From Acidobacteriaceae bacterium (GTDB lineage: Bacteria; Acidobacteriota; Terriglobia; Terriglobales; Acidobacteriaceae): a DNA stretch of 64,000 nucleotides. The notes below the pieces were generated by a model. The model had not been told where the DNA came from, did no database searches, and saw only the letters and a program-made list of their open reading frames with translations. Both the position numbers and the translations under genes were made by a program. The stretch lies in the NCBI GenBank assembly GCA_030038195.1, contig JASHPJ010000071.1:16503-80502 (forward strand), in the 5' to 3' direction. Each line of letters begins with the position of its first letter. Position 1 is the first letter of the stretch. This document shows positions 23,756 to 32,467 of the stretch, in pieces.

Positions 23756-25876
23756 TCAACGCTCCCAATCCCCGTGCCTCACGGCCACGGCTTGTTTGTT
23801 CATCTCCCGGCGGGCCGCGTGCAACACGTGGCTCATGCCGATACGCCGGCCTTCGGCGCGCGCCAGGAACGCCGCTCCAAGAGCCGCCGACGTGATCGCT
23901 GCGCCGGTCATCACCAGCTTGTTCGCCAGCAGCTCCCAGTCGATGCCGTCCAGCAGCTCCTCGCCGGCAGCAGAACGCGCCGTCAATGCGCGGCGCCACA
24001 GGATATGTCTCTCCGCCGGCCCAGGCGGCTGAAAATCCACCACAAATCGAATGCGCCGCATGAACGCCTTGTCGAGATCCCCTTTGCGATTGGTGGCGAG
24101 AATCGCCACCCCGTCGAATTGCTCCATGCGCTGCAGCAGGTAATCGATTTCGATATTAGCGAACCTGTCGTGGGCGTCTTTCACCTGTGTACGCTGGCCA
24201 AAGAGTGCATCAGCTTCATCGAAGAACAGCAGTACATTCGCCCGCTCGCACGCATCGAATACCTGCTTGAGCCGTTTCTCCGTTTCCCCGATGTACTTGT
24301 TGACTACCCCTGCAAGATCGACGCGATAGAGCTTCAAATCGAGCGATCGGGCCAGCACCTGTGCCGCCATCGTCTTGCCCGTTCCGCTTGCGCCGGAGAA
24401 AAGCGCAGTGATGCCGCGCCCCAGTGGACATAGCCTCTCGAATCCCCATTCTTCATAAACCTGCCAGCGCAGCTTCACCTGCTGCTGCAGCTCCTTCAAG
24501 TGCTCGCGCACGCCCTGCGCCAGCACAATGTCGTCCCATGTAAACGGGCACGGGAGTGAAGTGAACAGCTCGCTTGACGGCAGCCGCAGATTCTCCTGGC
24601 AGCTTTCGGTCACTGCATCCATCCCTGCCGGAGCCATCTGTGCAGCTTTGGCGATCTCGCCTAGCGTCAGCAGGCCTTCCGTAATCACTTGCGGCGGAAC
24701 GCGGTCGCAGAGCCGCTCCCACAGCGCAATGCGCATCTCCCGCTTGAGGCGCGGCAGATGGATGGAACGCTTGTAGGCTGGCACGCCCGCCGCCGCCGGG
24801 CTCACTGCCGTCGATCCGAAGAGTGTCACGCCCGAGTGGCGCGCAAGAACCTGCCAAACGCTCGTTTGCACGCCCTCGCTGTTGCTCCAATACACAAGCG
24901 CATGGTTCAACTGCGCCATGCGCATCACGCGAATCATCCGCTCGCTCGCAAGGGCCGGCGGTATGTCTCTGTTCAGGAGCGTCTCCGCGTTGGCGCAAAG
25001 CAGACCGGCATGGAGCGCCGCGGCGAACTGCGCCGCCAGGGTGCGTTTTCCGCTCCCCTCAGGGCCCACAAGCTCGATGACGATTGCGAGCTTGGCGCCG
25101 TTCTCTCTACCATTCGAAATGGCTCCAACAAAACCGGCGATCTCCTGCAGCTCGTCGGGATAGAGGCAAAGTTCGGCACCTTCCTTGTGCAGATCGGCGA
25201 ACTCGACCGCGCCAGCGAGTGCCGGATCGGCCGTATTCTGGCCCAGCAGCCAATGCACGATAGAAGGGTCGGCAATCCATGCAGCGTCCACGCCCCAGCG
25301 ATTTCCCGCGTCTTCTCTGGGCCGCGCCATGCACCACTCCACCAGCGGACACTGCGGGCCCAGCCGTTCATCCGCGTCGTGTTCGAACAGGCGTGCAGCC
25401 AGCCATTGCGTGGGATGCGTTGCACCGGCGTCGTCGTTCAGGTACGCATAAGCGCGGCGCAGCATCGGGTCGATCTCAATCGCGACAGCTAAATTCAGCA
25501 AGTCAAGCTCGAACCGGGAAAGACCGAACCACCGGCACAGCGCCTCGCAAGCCGGATGATGGAAGAGCGCTTCATCCGCCGCGCAGATCAGCGTGGAGAG
25601 CCTTTTCGCCTCGGCGTCAGAACGATAAAACTGCTTCTCCTCAGCCGCCTGTTCCCTGGGATCTTCAAGGATTCGCTCCACCTCGGCATGAAAGATCGCC
25701 ATGCTGTCTGTTACCGCCGCAGGTGACACCGCCGAGGCCGCGCGCACCCACAGCGCCTGTCTCCGCGCGCGCAGGCGCGCGCGATCCAGCCATGGGCCCG
25801 CTCTGTTCTGGCCGGCCGGCGCCGATTTTACGGTTTGTTCCTCGACTTCCACCATCATCCCCATGCCTTGCACCAT
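23756..25876 (-). CDS. AAA+ ATPase of the eCIS (Afp15-like)
   Basis: 706 residues with two nucleotide-binding regions. The first Walker A (GPEGSGKR, 271-278) is followed by a poorly conserved module. The second is complete: Walker A GASGTGKT (495-502), Walker B FFDEAD (551-556), sensor-1 ATN (594-596) and arginines 607/608. The layout matches the ATPase always present in eCIS loci (Afp15/PVC15), proposed to act in particle assembly or cargo loading rather than disassembly, as these systems act outside the cell. It starts 15 bp after the DUF4255 gene. The extreme N-terminus has several nearby ATG codons (residues 1, 5, 7, 8), so the exact start is uncertain. Confidence 0.92.
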   Translation of the reverse strand: MVQGMGMMVEVEEQTVKSAPAGQNRAGPWLDRARLRARRQALWVRAASAVSPAAVTDSMAIFHAEVERILEDPREQAAEEKQFYRSDAEAKRLSTLICAADEALFHHPACEALCRWFGLSRFELDLLNLAVAIEIDPMLRRAYAYLNDDAGATHPTQWLAARLFEHDADERLGPQCPLVEWCMARPREDAGNRWGVDAAWIADPSIVHWLLGQNTADPALAGAVEFADLHKEGAELCLYPDELQEIAGFVGAISNGRENGAKLAIVIELVGPEGSGKRTLAAQFAAALHAGLLCANAETLLNRDIPPALASERMIRVMRMAQLNHALVYWSNSEGVQTSVWQVLARHSGVTLFGSTAVSPAAAGVPAYKRSIHLPRLKREMRIALWERLCDRVPPQVITEGLLTLGEIAKAAQMAPAGMDAVTESCQENLRLPSSELFTSLPCPFTWDDIVLAQGVREHLKELQQQVKLRWQVYEEWGFERLCPLGRGITALFSGASGTGKTMAAQVLARSLDLKLYRVDLAGVVNKYIGETEKRLKQVFDACERANVLLFFDEADALFGQRTQVKDAHDRFANIEIDYLLQRMEQFDGVAILATNRKGDLDKAFMRRIRFVVDFQPPGPAERHILWRRALTARSAAGEELLDGIDWELLANKLVMTGAAITSAALGAAFLARAEGRRIGMSHVLHAARREMNKQAVAVRHGDWER

Positions 25877-25891
25877 TCGTCAGAAACGGCG

Positions 25892-27286
25892 TTAAACGCT
25901 AATCCACACCGTCGGCGGAGACTCTACTTCGTTGACTCGCACGCGCACGCCGTATACCCCGCTGGGCAGATTGGCCGGCGGCTGAAATAGGATCGTCTTC
26001 GCGTCTGGCACGGCAAACTGTCCTGCGCCGGGCGTGCCCGTGACATAAGCGAGCGGCACCGTCTCCAGCAGCACTTCGGTATTCCCCGGAATGAATCCCA
26101 GGCCAGTGACGGTATACGTCTCTGCCGCTGGAATCAGCACCGGATCCGAGGGCGACGCGGTCGTGTCCACTCGTGCAGCGATCGAAAAGGGAGTTGAATT
26201 GGTTCGATTCGTAATCTCGTCGGGCGGCGCCTGGCTGCCCACGCGTAGCGAGTAAACTCCGGCAGGAGGCGTGTTCGCCGGCAGCGATCCCAGGGTGCCG
26301 GGAAGCGCGAGTACAATGCGCGAAGCCGTCTGAACCGGATTCTTCGGGTCGGCATCCGGGACCGCCCACGATGTGACCTCCTGCTCAGTCTTGTAATCCG
26401 GCGGCAGCAGCAGGTACACGCGATACGAAGTACCCGGATTCGGCGCCGGGCCGGTGTAGTCCGTGCCCTGGTTCAGTCCTGCGCCGTAAAGGAAGAACTG
26501 CTGGCCCGGCGTCACCGTGGCTGGCGAGTAGTCGATGCTGACCGGAGAAGCTGCGGCCTGCGAAGTTGGCGGCGCAAGGAATGTTGCCGTTGAAGACGTG
26601 CCGAAGACCTGGCCGTTCTGCGCAAACGGAAACGGCGTGGGATCGACCGCAAGCGTGTATTTCACCACCTGCTTTGCAGTTGCAGGAGGAGCGGGCGGGG
26701 TGAGGAAGACCACCGCTACCCGGTACATCAGCGAAAGCCGGAAGGGAACTGTCGTCGCCTGCCAGAAGCGCGAGATGGAGTCGACGGATTCGATCTCCAT
26801 CGTTAAAGTGAACTCTTCCTGCACCGCTTCCGAAGGCGATCCGGGAAACACGACGTTGGTGCGGATAATCGGGTTCTCATGAAAGCATTTCAGTATGATG
26901 CTGATGGCCTGCTGCTCCTGCACGCTGGCGTTGTTCGGGTCGGCGGAGTAGGCAGTTACAAAGTAGTAGAGGTCGAGGCCCAGCGGCAGTGCGGGGATCA
27001 TTTGTGCGCGGGGTGCGGGAGGGTTGGTTACACCCGGCGGCGTCTGTGGGTAGACAAAGTTCCGCTGCGACCGGTTGGGCTCAAGATGGACCAGCGTAAC
27101 CGTAACCTGGCATCCGTCGTCCTTGCGAACGGCGTCGGGCGTGAGGCCTGTGACTTTCGGAGTGAAGAAGGCTTCCGAGACCACCGTCTCCCACAGGGGC
27201 GATTCACTCCAGGCAGTATTGATGGCCTGGATCAGGAGCTCCGTCACAATCGAGAGGTCAAGTACACCCAGCGGATTCAGCGCCAT
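25892..27286 (-). CDS. DUF4255 protein, eCIS tail terminator/cap, with IPT-like extension
   Basis: 464 residues. The N-terminal 200 residues (LSIVTELLIQAINTAW, QVTVTLVHLEPN, LDLYYFVTAYS) match DUF4255, the Afp16-type protein that caps tube and sheath and sets particle length. The C-terminal half (about 240-464) is built from two or more Ig-like/IPT-style beta segments (VTGLGFIPGNTEVLLETV; LPSGVYGVRVRVN), which are not needed in the basic cap and may decorate the distal end. ATG 27286 is preceded by GGGAGG. It sits between the disordered protein and the ATPase genes. Confidence 0.88.
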   Translation of the reverse strand: MALNPLGVLDLSIVTELLIQAINTAWSESPLWETVVSEAFFTPKVTGLTPDAVRKDDGCQVTVTLVHLEPNRSQRNFVYPQTPPGVTNPPAPRAQMIPALPLGLDLYYFVTAYSADPNNASVQEQQAISIILKCFHENPIIRTNVVFPGSPSEAVQEEFTLTMEIESVDSISRFWQATTVPFRLSLMYRVAVVFLTPPAPPATAKQVVKYTLAVDPTPFPFAQNGQVFGTSSTATFLAPPTSQAAASPVSIDYSPATVTPGQQFFLYGAGLNQGTDYTGPAPNPGTSYRVYLLLPPDYKTEQEVTSWAVPDADPKNPVQTASRIVLALPGTLGSLPANTPPAGVYSLRVGSQAPPDEITNRTNSTPFSIAARVDTTASPSDPVLIPAAETYTVTGLGFIPGNTEVLLETVPLAYVTGTPGAGQFAVPDAKTILFQPPANLPSGVYGVRVRVNEVESPPTVWISV

Positions 27287-27298
27287 AATGCCTCCCGT

Positions 27299-28213
27299 TC
27301 ATCCTTGCCTGAGACCGAACGAAGAGAGGAATCCGCGTGCAAGTGCGGCTCCCGAATTCGCGGGCATCTGCCGCATGGTCCGCCGCGGAACAACAGGCGC
27401 TGGCGGAGGAGTGATGTGGATGTCGATCTTTCCGATATGAACGGTATTCTGCGGCTGGGCCCCTCCTTGTTCCCGAGAGTATGCAAATTGCGCAGCGCCT
27501 GTCGCCGCCGGCTCTGCAATGATGCGGTCGGCAATCGGCGGAGGCTCGAGCTGGATTCGCGTGGCTGAGGCTGGCCGCGGTGGCGTATTTCGTTCGGGCC
27601 GCTCGCTGATGTCGCTGGTAACGCTTGTGGGGCGGCTGGCTCGATAGGCCCGATGCACGGGACTCTTCTCAGACGGGACCACCGCGTCGCCCAGCGAGGG
27701 ATTACCCCTCAACGGGGCTGCGGAGTGCGGTATCCCCGGTTGCGTCATAGAGCCGGAGCGCATCGCCGCGCGGTTCACATCAGCCTGCGGCCCACTCCGA
27801 TGTGGCGCATGCGGCGTCTCTTGCGCCAGCAGTTCCTGGTGCGGTGTGCCGATCTCCGAAAGAGCCATCGGTACAGGCTGCAATTGTTCCCGGTTTTCTC
27901 CGCCCATCTGCGCCGGATTCAGTGCCGGCTCGGCTCTGCGAACGCTACGCGTCGATGCAGTCCTCCCGGTTGCCGCATGGGCAGGCGGGCTGAGTGAAAA
28001 TGGCTCGGCAACTGCGTTCGTGATCGGCTCGACCGGATCGCTCATGCGAGTTCTTTGCGGAGACACAGTCGCCGGCGCAACGCTCTCCGCGAACGATTCC
28101 ATTCCCACGCTGCGCACCGGCCACAACGGCGCTGCGGGCGGGCGAAGTACAGGAAGCGTGGAGCCGGTGGCGCCATCGGTCATGGAGCGCAGATAGGAAT
28201 GGCGAGCCTTCAT
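27299..28213 (-). CDS. Disordered eCIS-locus protein with conserved C-terminal tail
   Basis: 304 residues, rich in P, S, A, R and T and of low complexity until about 245. The C-terminus is ordered-looking: NTVHIGKIDIHITPPPAP and then ALARGFLSSFGLRQG. A 'VHIGRI-type' strand plus a basic tail is something I recall in hypothetical proteins of tail-like gene clusters. Start and previous stop overlap by one base (TAATG). Possible roles are a tape-measure substitute, scaffold or anchor; none can be shown from sequence. No signal peptide or membrane segment is visible. Confidence 0.6.
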   Translation of the reverse strand: MKARHSYLRSMTDGATGSTLPVLRPPAAPLWPVRSVGMESFAESVAPATVSPQRTRMSDPVEPITNAVAEPFSLSPPAHAATGRTASTRSVRRAEPALNPAQMGGENREQLQPVPMALSEIGTPHQELLAQETPHAPHRSGPQADVNRAAMRSGSMTQPGIPHSAAPLRGNPSLGDAVVPSEKSPVHRAYRASRPTSVTSDISERPERNTPPRPASATRIQLEPPPIADRIIAEPAATGAAQFAYSREQGGAQPQNTVHIGKIDIHITPPPAPVVPRRTMRQMPANSGAALARGFLSSFGLRQG

Positions 28214-29037
28214 TAAGCCGCTACCCCCTGGTCGCGAAGCATCTCGGCGTATTGAATGCGGCGGCTCCTCGGCATCTCCAGAATCTGGCGCTCAGGCCAC
28301 TTGTAATGGAGCGCCAGAAGATGGACGTCCTGATATACGCTCGCTGCGTGATTGCGCAGCTCGCGCAACACAAACCCATAAACATCGAAGTAAAAATCAA
28401 AGGCCTGGTTACACTCCGGGCATCTGCCTGTCATCGACTGCGAGAGGCGCGGAGCCATCGCCTCCATCGCCCTTTCTACCCGCCTTCTCAACCGCCCCGG
28501 AATTCCAGCCGGCTCAATGCAACGGTGAACCAAAGCCGAGCGAGGCTCATTCTCCAATTCGATGGCGGCCAGATCCGCACAGGTCGGTAACCGGAACAGC
28601 ACGCTCTCGCCGTCGAAGCTGAACCATCCCTGCTTATCGCCCTGTCTCAGGCTTCTCCGTCTCCGGACCTTGTGTGCTGCCAGGCACTCGCTGATGTGAA
28701 AGTCCACATCCACGCGCGATGCGCACTCTGGCACAGCGCAACGGGCCTCGGCGCACACCAGGTCTCCCAGCGCCGCTCGCCGCAGCAACAGCAGGAGGGC
28801 TTCGCCATCGGCTGCCGGCAATTCGCCGAAGTCTGCCGGGATCCCGTTTTCTGCGTGCACCAGCCTGCCGAAGAGCTCCAGCGCGAGAGCAGAATCGGAT
28901 ACGCGCGATTCCCTGAGAAGAAGATCCTCCAAACCGGTTGGACTTTGAACGGTGACGCACCATCCGCTGACCGGCAGCCGGAATCGATCGCTCCTTACGT
29001 CTCCGCGATTTCTACCACTGTCAGGTCGCGCTCCCAT
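28213..29037 (-). CDS. T4-baseplate-like protein with cysteine pairs
   Basis: 274 residues. The C-terminal DVHLLALHYKWPERQILEM, RSRRIQYAEML segment is characteristic of the T4_baseplate-type family (gp51/gp26-like) found in tail clusters. Cysteine pairs (CAEARCAVPEC near 95-105; CPECNQAF near 207-214) could form a zinc site. The ATG at 29037 has GGAG eight bases upstream, but it overlaps the tube gene by 43 bp; family resemblance begins only at LPVSGWCV (residue 21), so a shorter start is possible though no good ATG/GTG lies there. Likely a baseplate assembly factor. Confidence 0.7.
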   Translation of the reverse strand: MGARPDSGRNRGDVRSDRFRLPVSGWCVTVQSPTGLEDLLLRESRVSDSALALELFGRLVHAENGIPADFGELPAADGEALLLLLRRAALGDLVCAEARCAVPECASRVDVDFHISECLAAHKVRRRRSLRQGDKQGWFSFDGESVLFRLPTCADLAAIELENEPRSALVHRCIEPAGIPGRLRRRVERAMEAMAPRLSQSMTGRCPECNQAFDFYFDVYGFVLRELRNHAASVYQDVHLLALHYKWPERQILEMPRSRRIQYAEMLRDQGVAA

Positions 29038-29504
29038 CCCTCATTCTCCAGCTTGATATGTTCGATCGCGATCGCATTGGCTCCCGCATCCAGATCGGGA
29101 AGCGCCTGGTATTCCGAAACCCAGCATCGATGGACGAAAAACCGCAGCACGACCTGCCGCTCTTCATTCAGGAAATCGATCCGCATCTCCTGGCGGAGAT
29201 TCTTCAGCGAGGTCGAGGGCGCACCCTTGTCGAGCACCTGGGCGGCATTGGCCCAGTTCTCAAAATCCGTATCGTGGGTAATGCCGCGCTCGAGCGTGAT
29301 GGGCTCGTACTTGGTTCGGCCGAGGCCCTTCAGGATGATTGCGTTGCCGCCTTCCTTGTATTCGATAGGATCCGAGGACCGCTTCAAACCGGACACCTTG
29401 CTCACCCCCGCCACCGGCGTGGTGCTTGTGCCGAAGTACACAAGAAATGCGTAGGACTTGTAGGGATCGTAACGGTTTGTATTTACGCTGAAAGGCTTGC
29501 CCAT
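28995..29504 (-). CDS. Inner tube protein (gp19/Hcp-like)
   Basis: 169 residues, the standard length. The pattern KSYAFLVYFG, VAGVSKVSGLKRSSDPIEYKEGG, and TLERGITHDTDFENW identifies the T4 gp19-like tail-tube family used in eCIS. A clear AAGGAGG-type site precedes ATG 29504, 9 bp after the sheath gene. Only one tube gene is evident, whereas Afp has two, so this is a compact eCIS. Confidence 0.93.
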   Translation of the reverse strand: MGKPFSVNTNRYDPYKSYAFLVYFGTSTTPVAGVSKVSGLKRSSDPIEYKEGGNAIILKGLGRTKYEPITLERGITHDTDFENWANAAQVLDKGAPSTSLKNLRQEMRIDFLNEERQVVLRFFVHRCWVSEYQALPDLDAGANAIAIEHIKLENEGWERDLTVVEIAET

Positions 29505-29513
29505 GGATCCTCC

Positions 29514-31067
29514 TTAAGATTGCGACTGTCCGGCCAACTGCGCGATCTTCACCACGACGAACTCCGCGGGCTGCAAGGGCGCAAATGCCACAAGGATGTT
29601 GACGATGCCGTTGTCGATGTCCTGCTGCGTCGTTGTCGACGAATCGCAAAGTACCTGGAATGCCTGGCTCGGCTGATCGCCCTGGAATGCCCCCTGGTTG
29701 AAGAGCGAGAGCATGAACGCCTCGACTGAAGAACGAATCGCTACCCACAGTGGCTCGTCGTTGGGCTCAAAGACCGCCCAGCCGAGATTTGCGTAAAGCG
29801 TCTGCTCAAGGAAAAGCGCCATGCGCCTGACCGGCACGTATTGCCATTGCACAAAGGCCGGATTCGCGGTCACCAGCGTTCGCGAGCCCCAGATCACGGT
29901 GCCGATGTTGGGAAAGTCGCGCAGGCAGTTCACTCCGAGAGGATTCAGCGTTCCTTGCCGCGCATCGGTCATCAGCCCCGTATCGACGACTCCAATCGTG
30001 TTGTTGACGATGGTTTGCAGTCCCGCCGGAGCCTTCCACACCCCACGATTGTTGTCTGTCGTCGCATACAGTCCGGCCACAAATCCGCTCGGTGGCAGTT
30101 GCAGCGTGTTGCCGGTCAGCGGATCGTCCGACTCAAGATACGGAAAGTAGAGTGCGCCATTGGTGCTCTTGGGAATGATGGGCGACTCCATGTCGTTGGC
30201 GATCAGCGGCAGAGTGCCCCCATATCCGTCGGCCGAGTCCTGCTTCGGAGGATCCAGAATGAGGAACGCCAGCTTGCGCTCGCAGAACGCCTGGGCCTCG
30301 CTCCAGATGCTGCTGTCGGCCACGCCAGGAACCAGGACAAGGTTGAACACCGGGACCTTATCGAGTGAGCTGTCCTGCTGGAATACCGGCATGAAGTCCA
30401 GCTCGCTGAAAGTCGTCCAGTCGGGATTGGGCGCGCTGCCCGAAGAGTAACCGAGCGGCGCCTGTCCGATTGCGGTAAAGGCGCCGCTCGGCGTTCCGCT
30501 CACCGCGATCAGTTGCGAGACGGAATTGATGCGCGTGACAATGTAGTTCGGATCGCCCTGCTTCAGGTTGACCTTGCGGTACGTCTCTCCACGCGATCCG
30601 TAGCTGATTGCGATGTCGGCTGTGTCATTGGCGGCATAAGTGGTCTGCATGTTGTTGATGGTCACCGTCATCGGGATCAGGTCAATCGGTTGCAACGCGT
30701 TCAACGTCACCACCCCCACCTGCACGCTTGCCGCCGTCACCAATCCCTGGTTGTTGCCGCTCGAGTCGTAATAGGAGGGCTGCAGCGCCACCACGTAAGC
30801 GTTGGAGCCGCCGTTCAGAAAGAAGTTGTTTACCGCGTAGGCAACGTGTGACTCGAGAACGCCGCTCGTGTAAAGGCCGCCGAACTGTTGCTCGTAGTCG
30901 GTAAAGCTGAAGATCTCCACCGCCTGGCCCCAGTTTTCCGACTCGGTCAGAAACGGGTGCGTGTAACCGACAAACACCGTCACCGACGTAGGCGCTGCTG
31001 TAATCGGATGCGAGTTGCTTTGCAACTCCTGGATGTAGATGCCGGGATATGTATACGAAGTCGACAT
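29514..31067 (-). CDS. Contractile tail sheath protein
   Basis: 517 residues. The start TYPGIYIQELQS and the SVTVFVGYTH segment are typical of sheath N-termini. The C-terminal core (INPLGVNCLRDFP-like segment, GSRTLV, YVPVRRMALFLEQTLY, WVAIRSSVEAFMLSLF) is the conserved handshake region. A single sheath gene is present, unlike the three of Afp. It heads the structural block, preceded by AGGAG. The sheath contracts to drive the tube through the target envelope. Confidence 0.95.
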   Translation of the reverse strand: MSTSYTYPGIYIQELQSNSHPITAAPTSVTVFVGYTHPFLTESENWGQAVEIFSFTDYEQQFGGLYTSGVLESHVAYAVNNFFLNGGSNAYVVALQPSYYDSSGNNQGLVTAASVQVGVVTLNALQPIDLIPMTVTINNMQTTYAANDTADIAISYGSRGETYRKVNLKQGDPNYIVTRINSVSQLIAVSGTPSGAFTAIGQAPLGYSSGSAPNPDWTTFSELDFMPVFQQDSSLDKVPVFNLVLVPGVADSSIWSEAQAFCERKLAFLILDPPKQDSADGYGGTLPLIANDMESPIIPKSTNGALYFPYLESDDPLTGNTLQLPPSGFVAGLYATTDNNRGVWKAPAGLQTIVNNTIGVVDTGLMTDARQGTLNPLGVNCLRDFPNIGTVIWGSRTLVTANPAFVQWQYVPVRRMALFLEQTLYANLGWAVFEPNDEPLWVAIRSSVEAFMLSLFNQGAFQGDQPSQAFQVLCDSSTTTQQDIDNGIVNILVAFAPLQPAEFVVVKIAQLAGQSQS

Positions 31068-31107
31068 GCACGAATCTCCTGTCTCGCGGTCGCGAAGAAG
31101 TCAGCTT

Positions 31108-31992
31108 TTAAACTCCCGTGAAGAGCGTTGCGGAGGCGGAAGTTCCCGGCGTCCCTCCGCTGAGCGTGGAGCTCGCCGCGGCCGGAACCGAATAAGCTCC
31201 GCTCCCGGGCAGCGAAACCGTAATTTCATAGCCAAACTCGCTCTGAATGGTCGACACCAGTGTCGCGAGCGTGACGTCGTTGATCATCTTTGACCACGAC
31301 GCAGTAAGAGTGAACGTCGGGTTGCTCGAGCTCGGCGGGCTGCTCGTATCGGGGCTGATATCGATTTGCGTCGCCGCGCCATCCGCTCCCGTCTTCTTGG
31401 CCAGCAGAGTGAAAACCACCGCCGGCGAGCCATCCCCGTCGACAGCCAGCTCCGCCGGGTCGCCTTGCAAGTTGGCGTTGGTCGTCGTATTGGGAAACCC
31501 GCTGGTGTCTACCGAGCCGGACTCAACCTGCACCAGTCCCGGCGACGTTCCTGTCTTGACCGGAACCAGAGTGCTGCCCGATACCGTGCTGCTTCCCAGC
31601 GTGCTCTCGATTGTGGCCGCGGTCAGTCCCTGGTACACATCGCTTTCCGTCACCGTGATGCTGAAGGTGGTTTGGGTCGGATCAGTGGCCGGTGAAATGT
31701 CGCTGATTGCAACCGTGATGTTGTTGCCACCCGTTCCCTGATCGGCCGCCTTGATGATCATGGCTGCAAAAGGCGGCGGCGCCGGCGCCGGAGTGATCAA
31801 GCCTTCTGACTGCGCATATCCCAGCACTCCCGTGTTCGGCTTCAGCCCCGAGGCCGCTGCCCAGGTGGAATCCACCTGCAATGTCCCGCTCCCATCGAAG
31901 TAGAGCGCGGAGAGAGGAATGGAGATCTGCTTGCCGTTTGCGTTCGTGAATTCAAGCGGGCCGTTGCCCGTAACCTGCGTCGTTGTGCCCAC
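31108..31992 (-). CDS. Beta-rich eCIS-locus protein sharing a module with the fibre candidate
   Basis: 294 residues, no signal peptide. After an N-terminal domain (about 1-75, including ALYFDGSGTLQVDSTW) and a short proline stretch (PAPAPPP), residues 78-294 repeat the module seen in the beta-helix protein: IIKAADQGTGGNNITVAI, FSITVTESDVYQGLTAATI, then FTLTASWSKMINDVTLATL, STIQSEFGYEI and LSGGT. The GNNITV strand also resembles a subdomain common in tail sheath proteins. Start is GTG with GGAGG four bases upstream. It lies 40 bp before the sheath gene. It may decorate the sheath or interact with a common partner of the fibre. Function unknown. Confidence 0.65.
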   Translation of the reverse strand: MGTTTQVTGNGPLEFTNANGKQISIPLSALYFDGSGTLQVDSTWAAASGLKPNTGVLGYAQSEGLITPAPAPPPFAAMIIKAADQGTGGNNITVAISDISPATDPTQTTFSITVTESDVYQGLTAATIESTLGSSTVSGSTLVPVKTGTSPGLVQVESGSVDTSGFPNTTTNANLQGDPAELAVDGDGSPAVVFTLLAKKTGADGAATQIDISPDTSSPPSSSNPTFTLTASWSKMINDVTLATLVSTIQSEFGYEITVSLPGSGAYSVPAAASSTLSGGTPGTSASATLFTGV

Positions 31993-32045
31993 GATTCCTC
32001 CCCGTCCGCCTGTCCGTGATCGAAATCCTGTGTCCGCTTCCGGCC

Positions 32046-32300
32046 TCAGTTCGATCTCCGGTCCTTTGCCAGGCGATAGTGTGAATACCGGCCTGCGCCC
32101 AGCCTCTCGAGCAATCCTTCATCCGTTAATCGATCGAGAACCCGGCGCACTGTCTCGACATCCGAGCCCATCTCTCCCTTGGTCCACCACGCAGAGATCC
32201 CTTCTGCAGTGTCCATCGCTTGCGGATGTTCCGTTACATACTTAAGCAGCGTTTCGCGCAACACTTGTTCGAGCCTCTCGGGTTCCGGTGGGTCGCTCAC
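32046..32300 (-). CDS. Small winged-helix-like protein heading the eCIS operon
   Basis: 84 residues. The pattern LLKYVTEHPQAMDTAEG...VETVRRVLDRLTDEGLLER, then GRYSHYRLA is a short winged helix-turn-helix with wing. The start is GTG at 32300, 28 bp downstream of a sigma-54-type promoter, so it is the first gene of the eCIS transcript. It could be a local regulator of particle expression. No ribosome site is obvious directly upstream, so leaderless-like or weak translation is possible. Confidence 0.65.
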   Translation of the reverse strand: MSDPPEPERLEQVLRETLLKYVTEHPQAMDTAEGISAWWTKGEMGSDVETVRRVLDRLTDEGLLERLGAGRYSHYRLAKDRRSN

Positions 32301-32327
32301 TCGGCGTGGTCTCGTGCCAACCCTCCA

Positions 32328-32343
32328 TGCAATCCGGGTTCCA
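32328..32343 (-). promoter_or_regulatory. Sigma-54 (-24/-12) promoter of the eCIS operon
   Basis: On the minus strand the sequence is TGGAACCCGGATTGCA. Compared with the consensus TGGCAC-N5-TTGCA, it keeps the GG at -24 and GC at -12 with exact spacing and has one mismatch in the -24 block. The first eCIS start codon lies 28 bp downstream. The sigma-54 activator gene two genes upstream strengthens the call. An alternative TGGCAC 20 bp further downstream lacks the -12 element at the right spacing. Confidence 0.65.
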
Positions 32344-32467
32344 ACGGCTCACGCAGCTTCCGGTAATGAAAACAATGAAGTTTTACGTATTGCCGCATCT
32401 CGGCCTCGATGCGGCCGGGGGAAAAAGCCCCCACCTGCCGGCATCGGGCCGGCGGCGGTTGGCGCGT

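Larger units (their letters stand above)
5587..32300 (-). other. Extracellular contractile injection system (eCIS) locus
   Basis: Twenty or more minus-strand genes in one direction with overlaps or gaps under about 160 bp. Present are sheath, tube, cap, AAA+ ATPase, tube adaptor, LysM-like, hub, spike, PAAR, gp25, two J-like wedges, tail-protein-I-like, fibre candidate and two DUF4157 proteins. Absent are capsid, portal, terminase, integrase, lysis and T6SS membrane-complex genes, so this is neither a prophage nor a T6SS. No long coiled-coil tape-measure gene is seen. Confidence 0.9.

Noticed and set aside
5587..32300. Prophage or type VI secretion system
   Set aside because: No capsid, portal, terminase, integrase or lysis genes, and no T6SS membrane-complex genes; PAAR, DUF4255, Afp15-like ATPase and DUF4157 proteins point to eCIS.
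32301..32320. Second TGGCAC element nearer to the first eCIS start codon
   Set aside because: No TTGC at the correct spacing.
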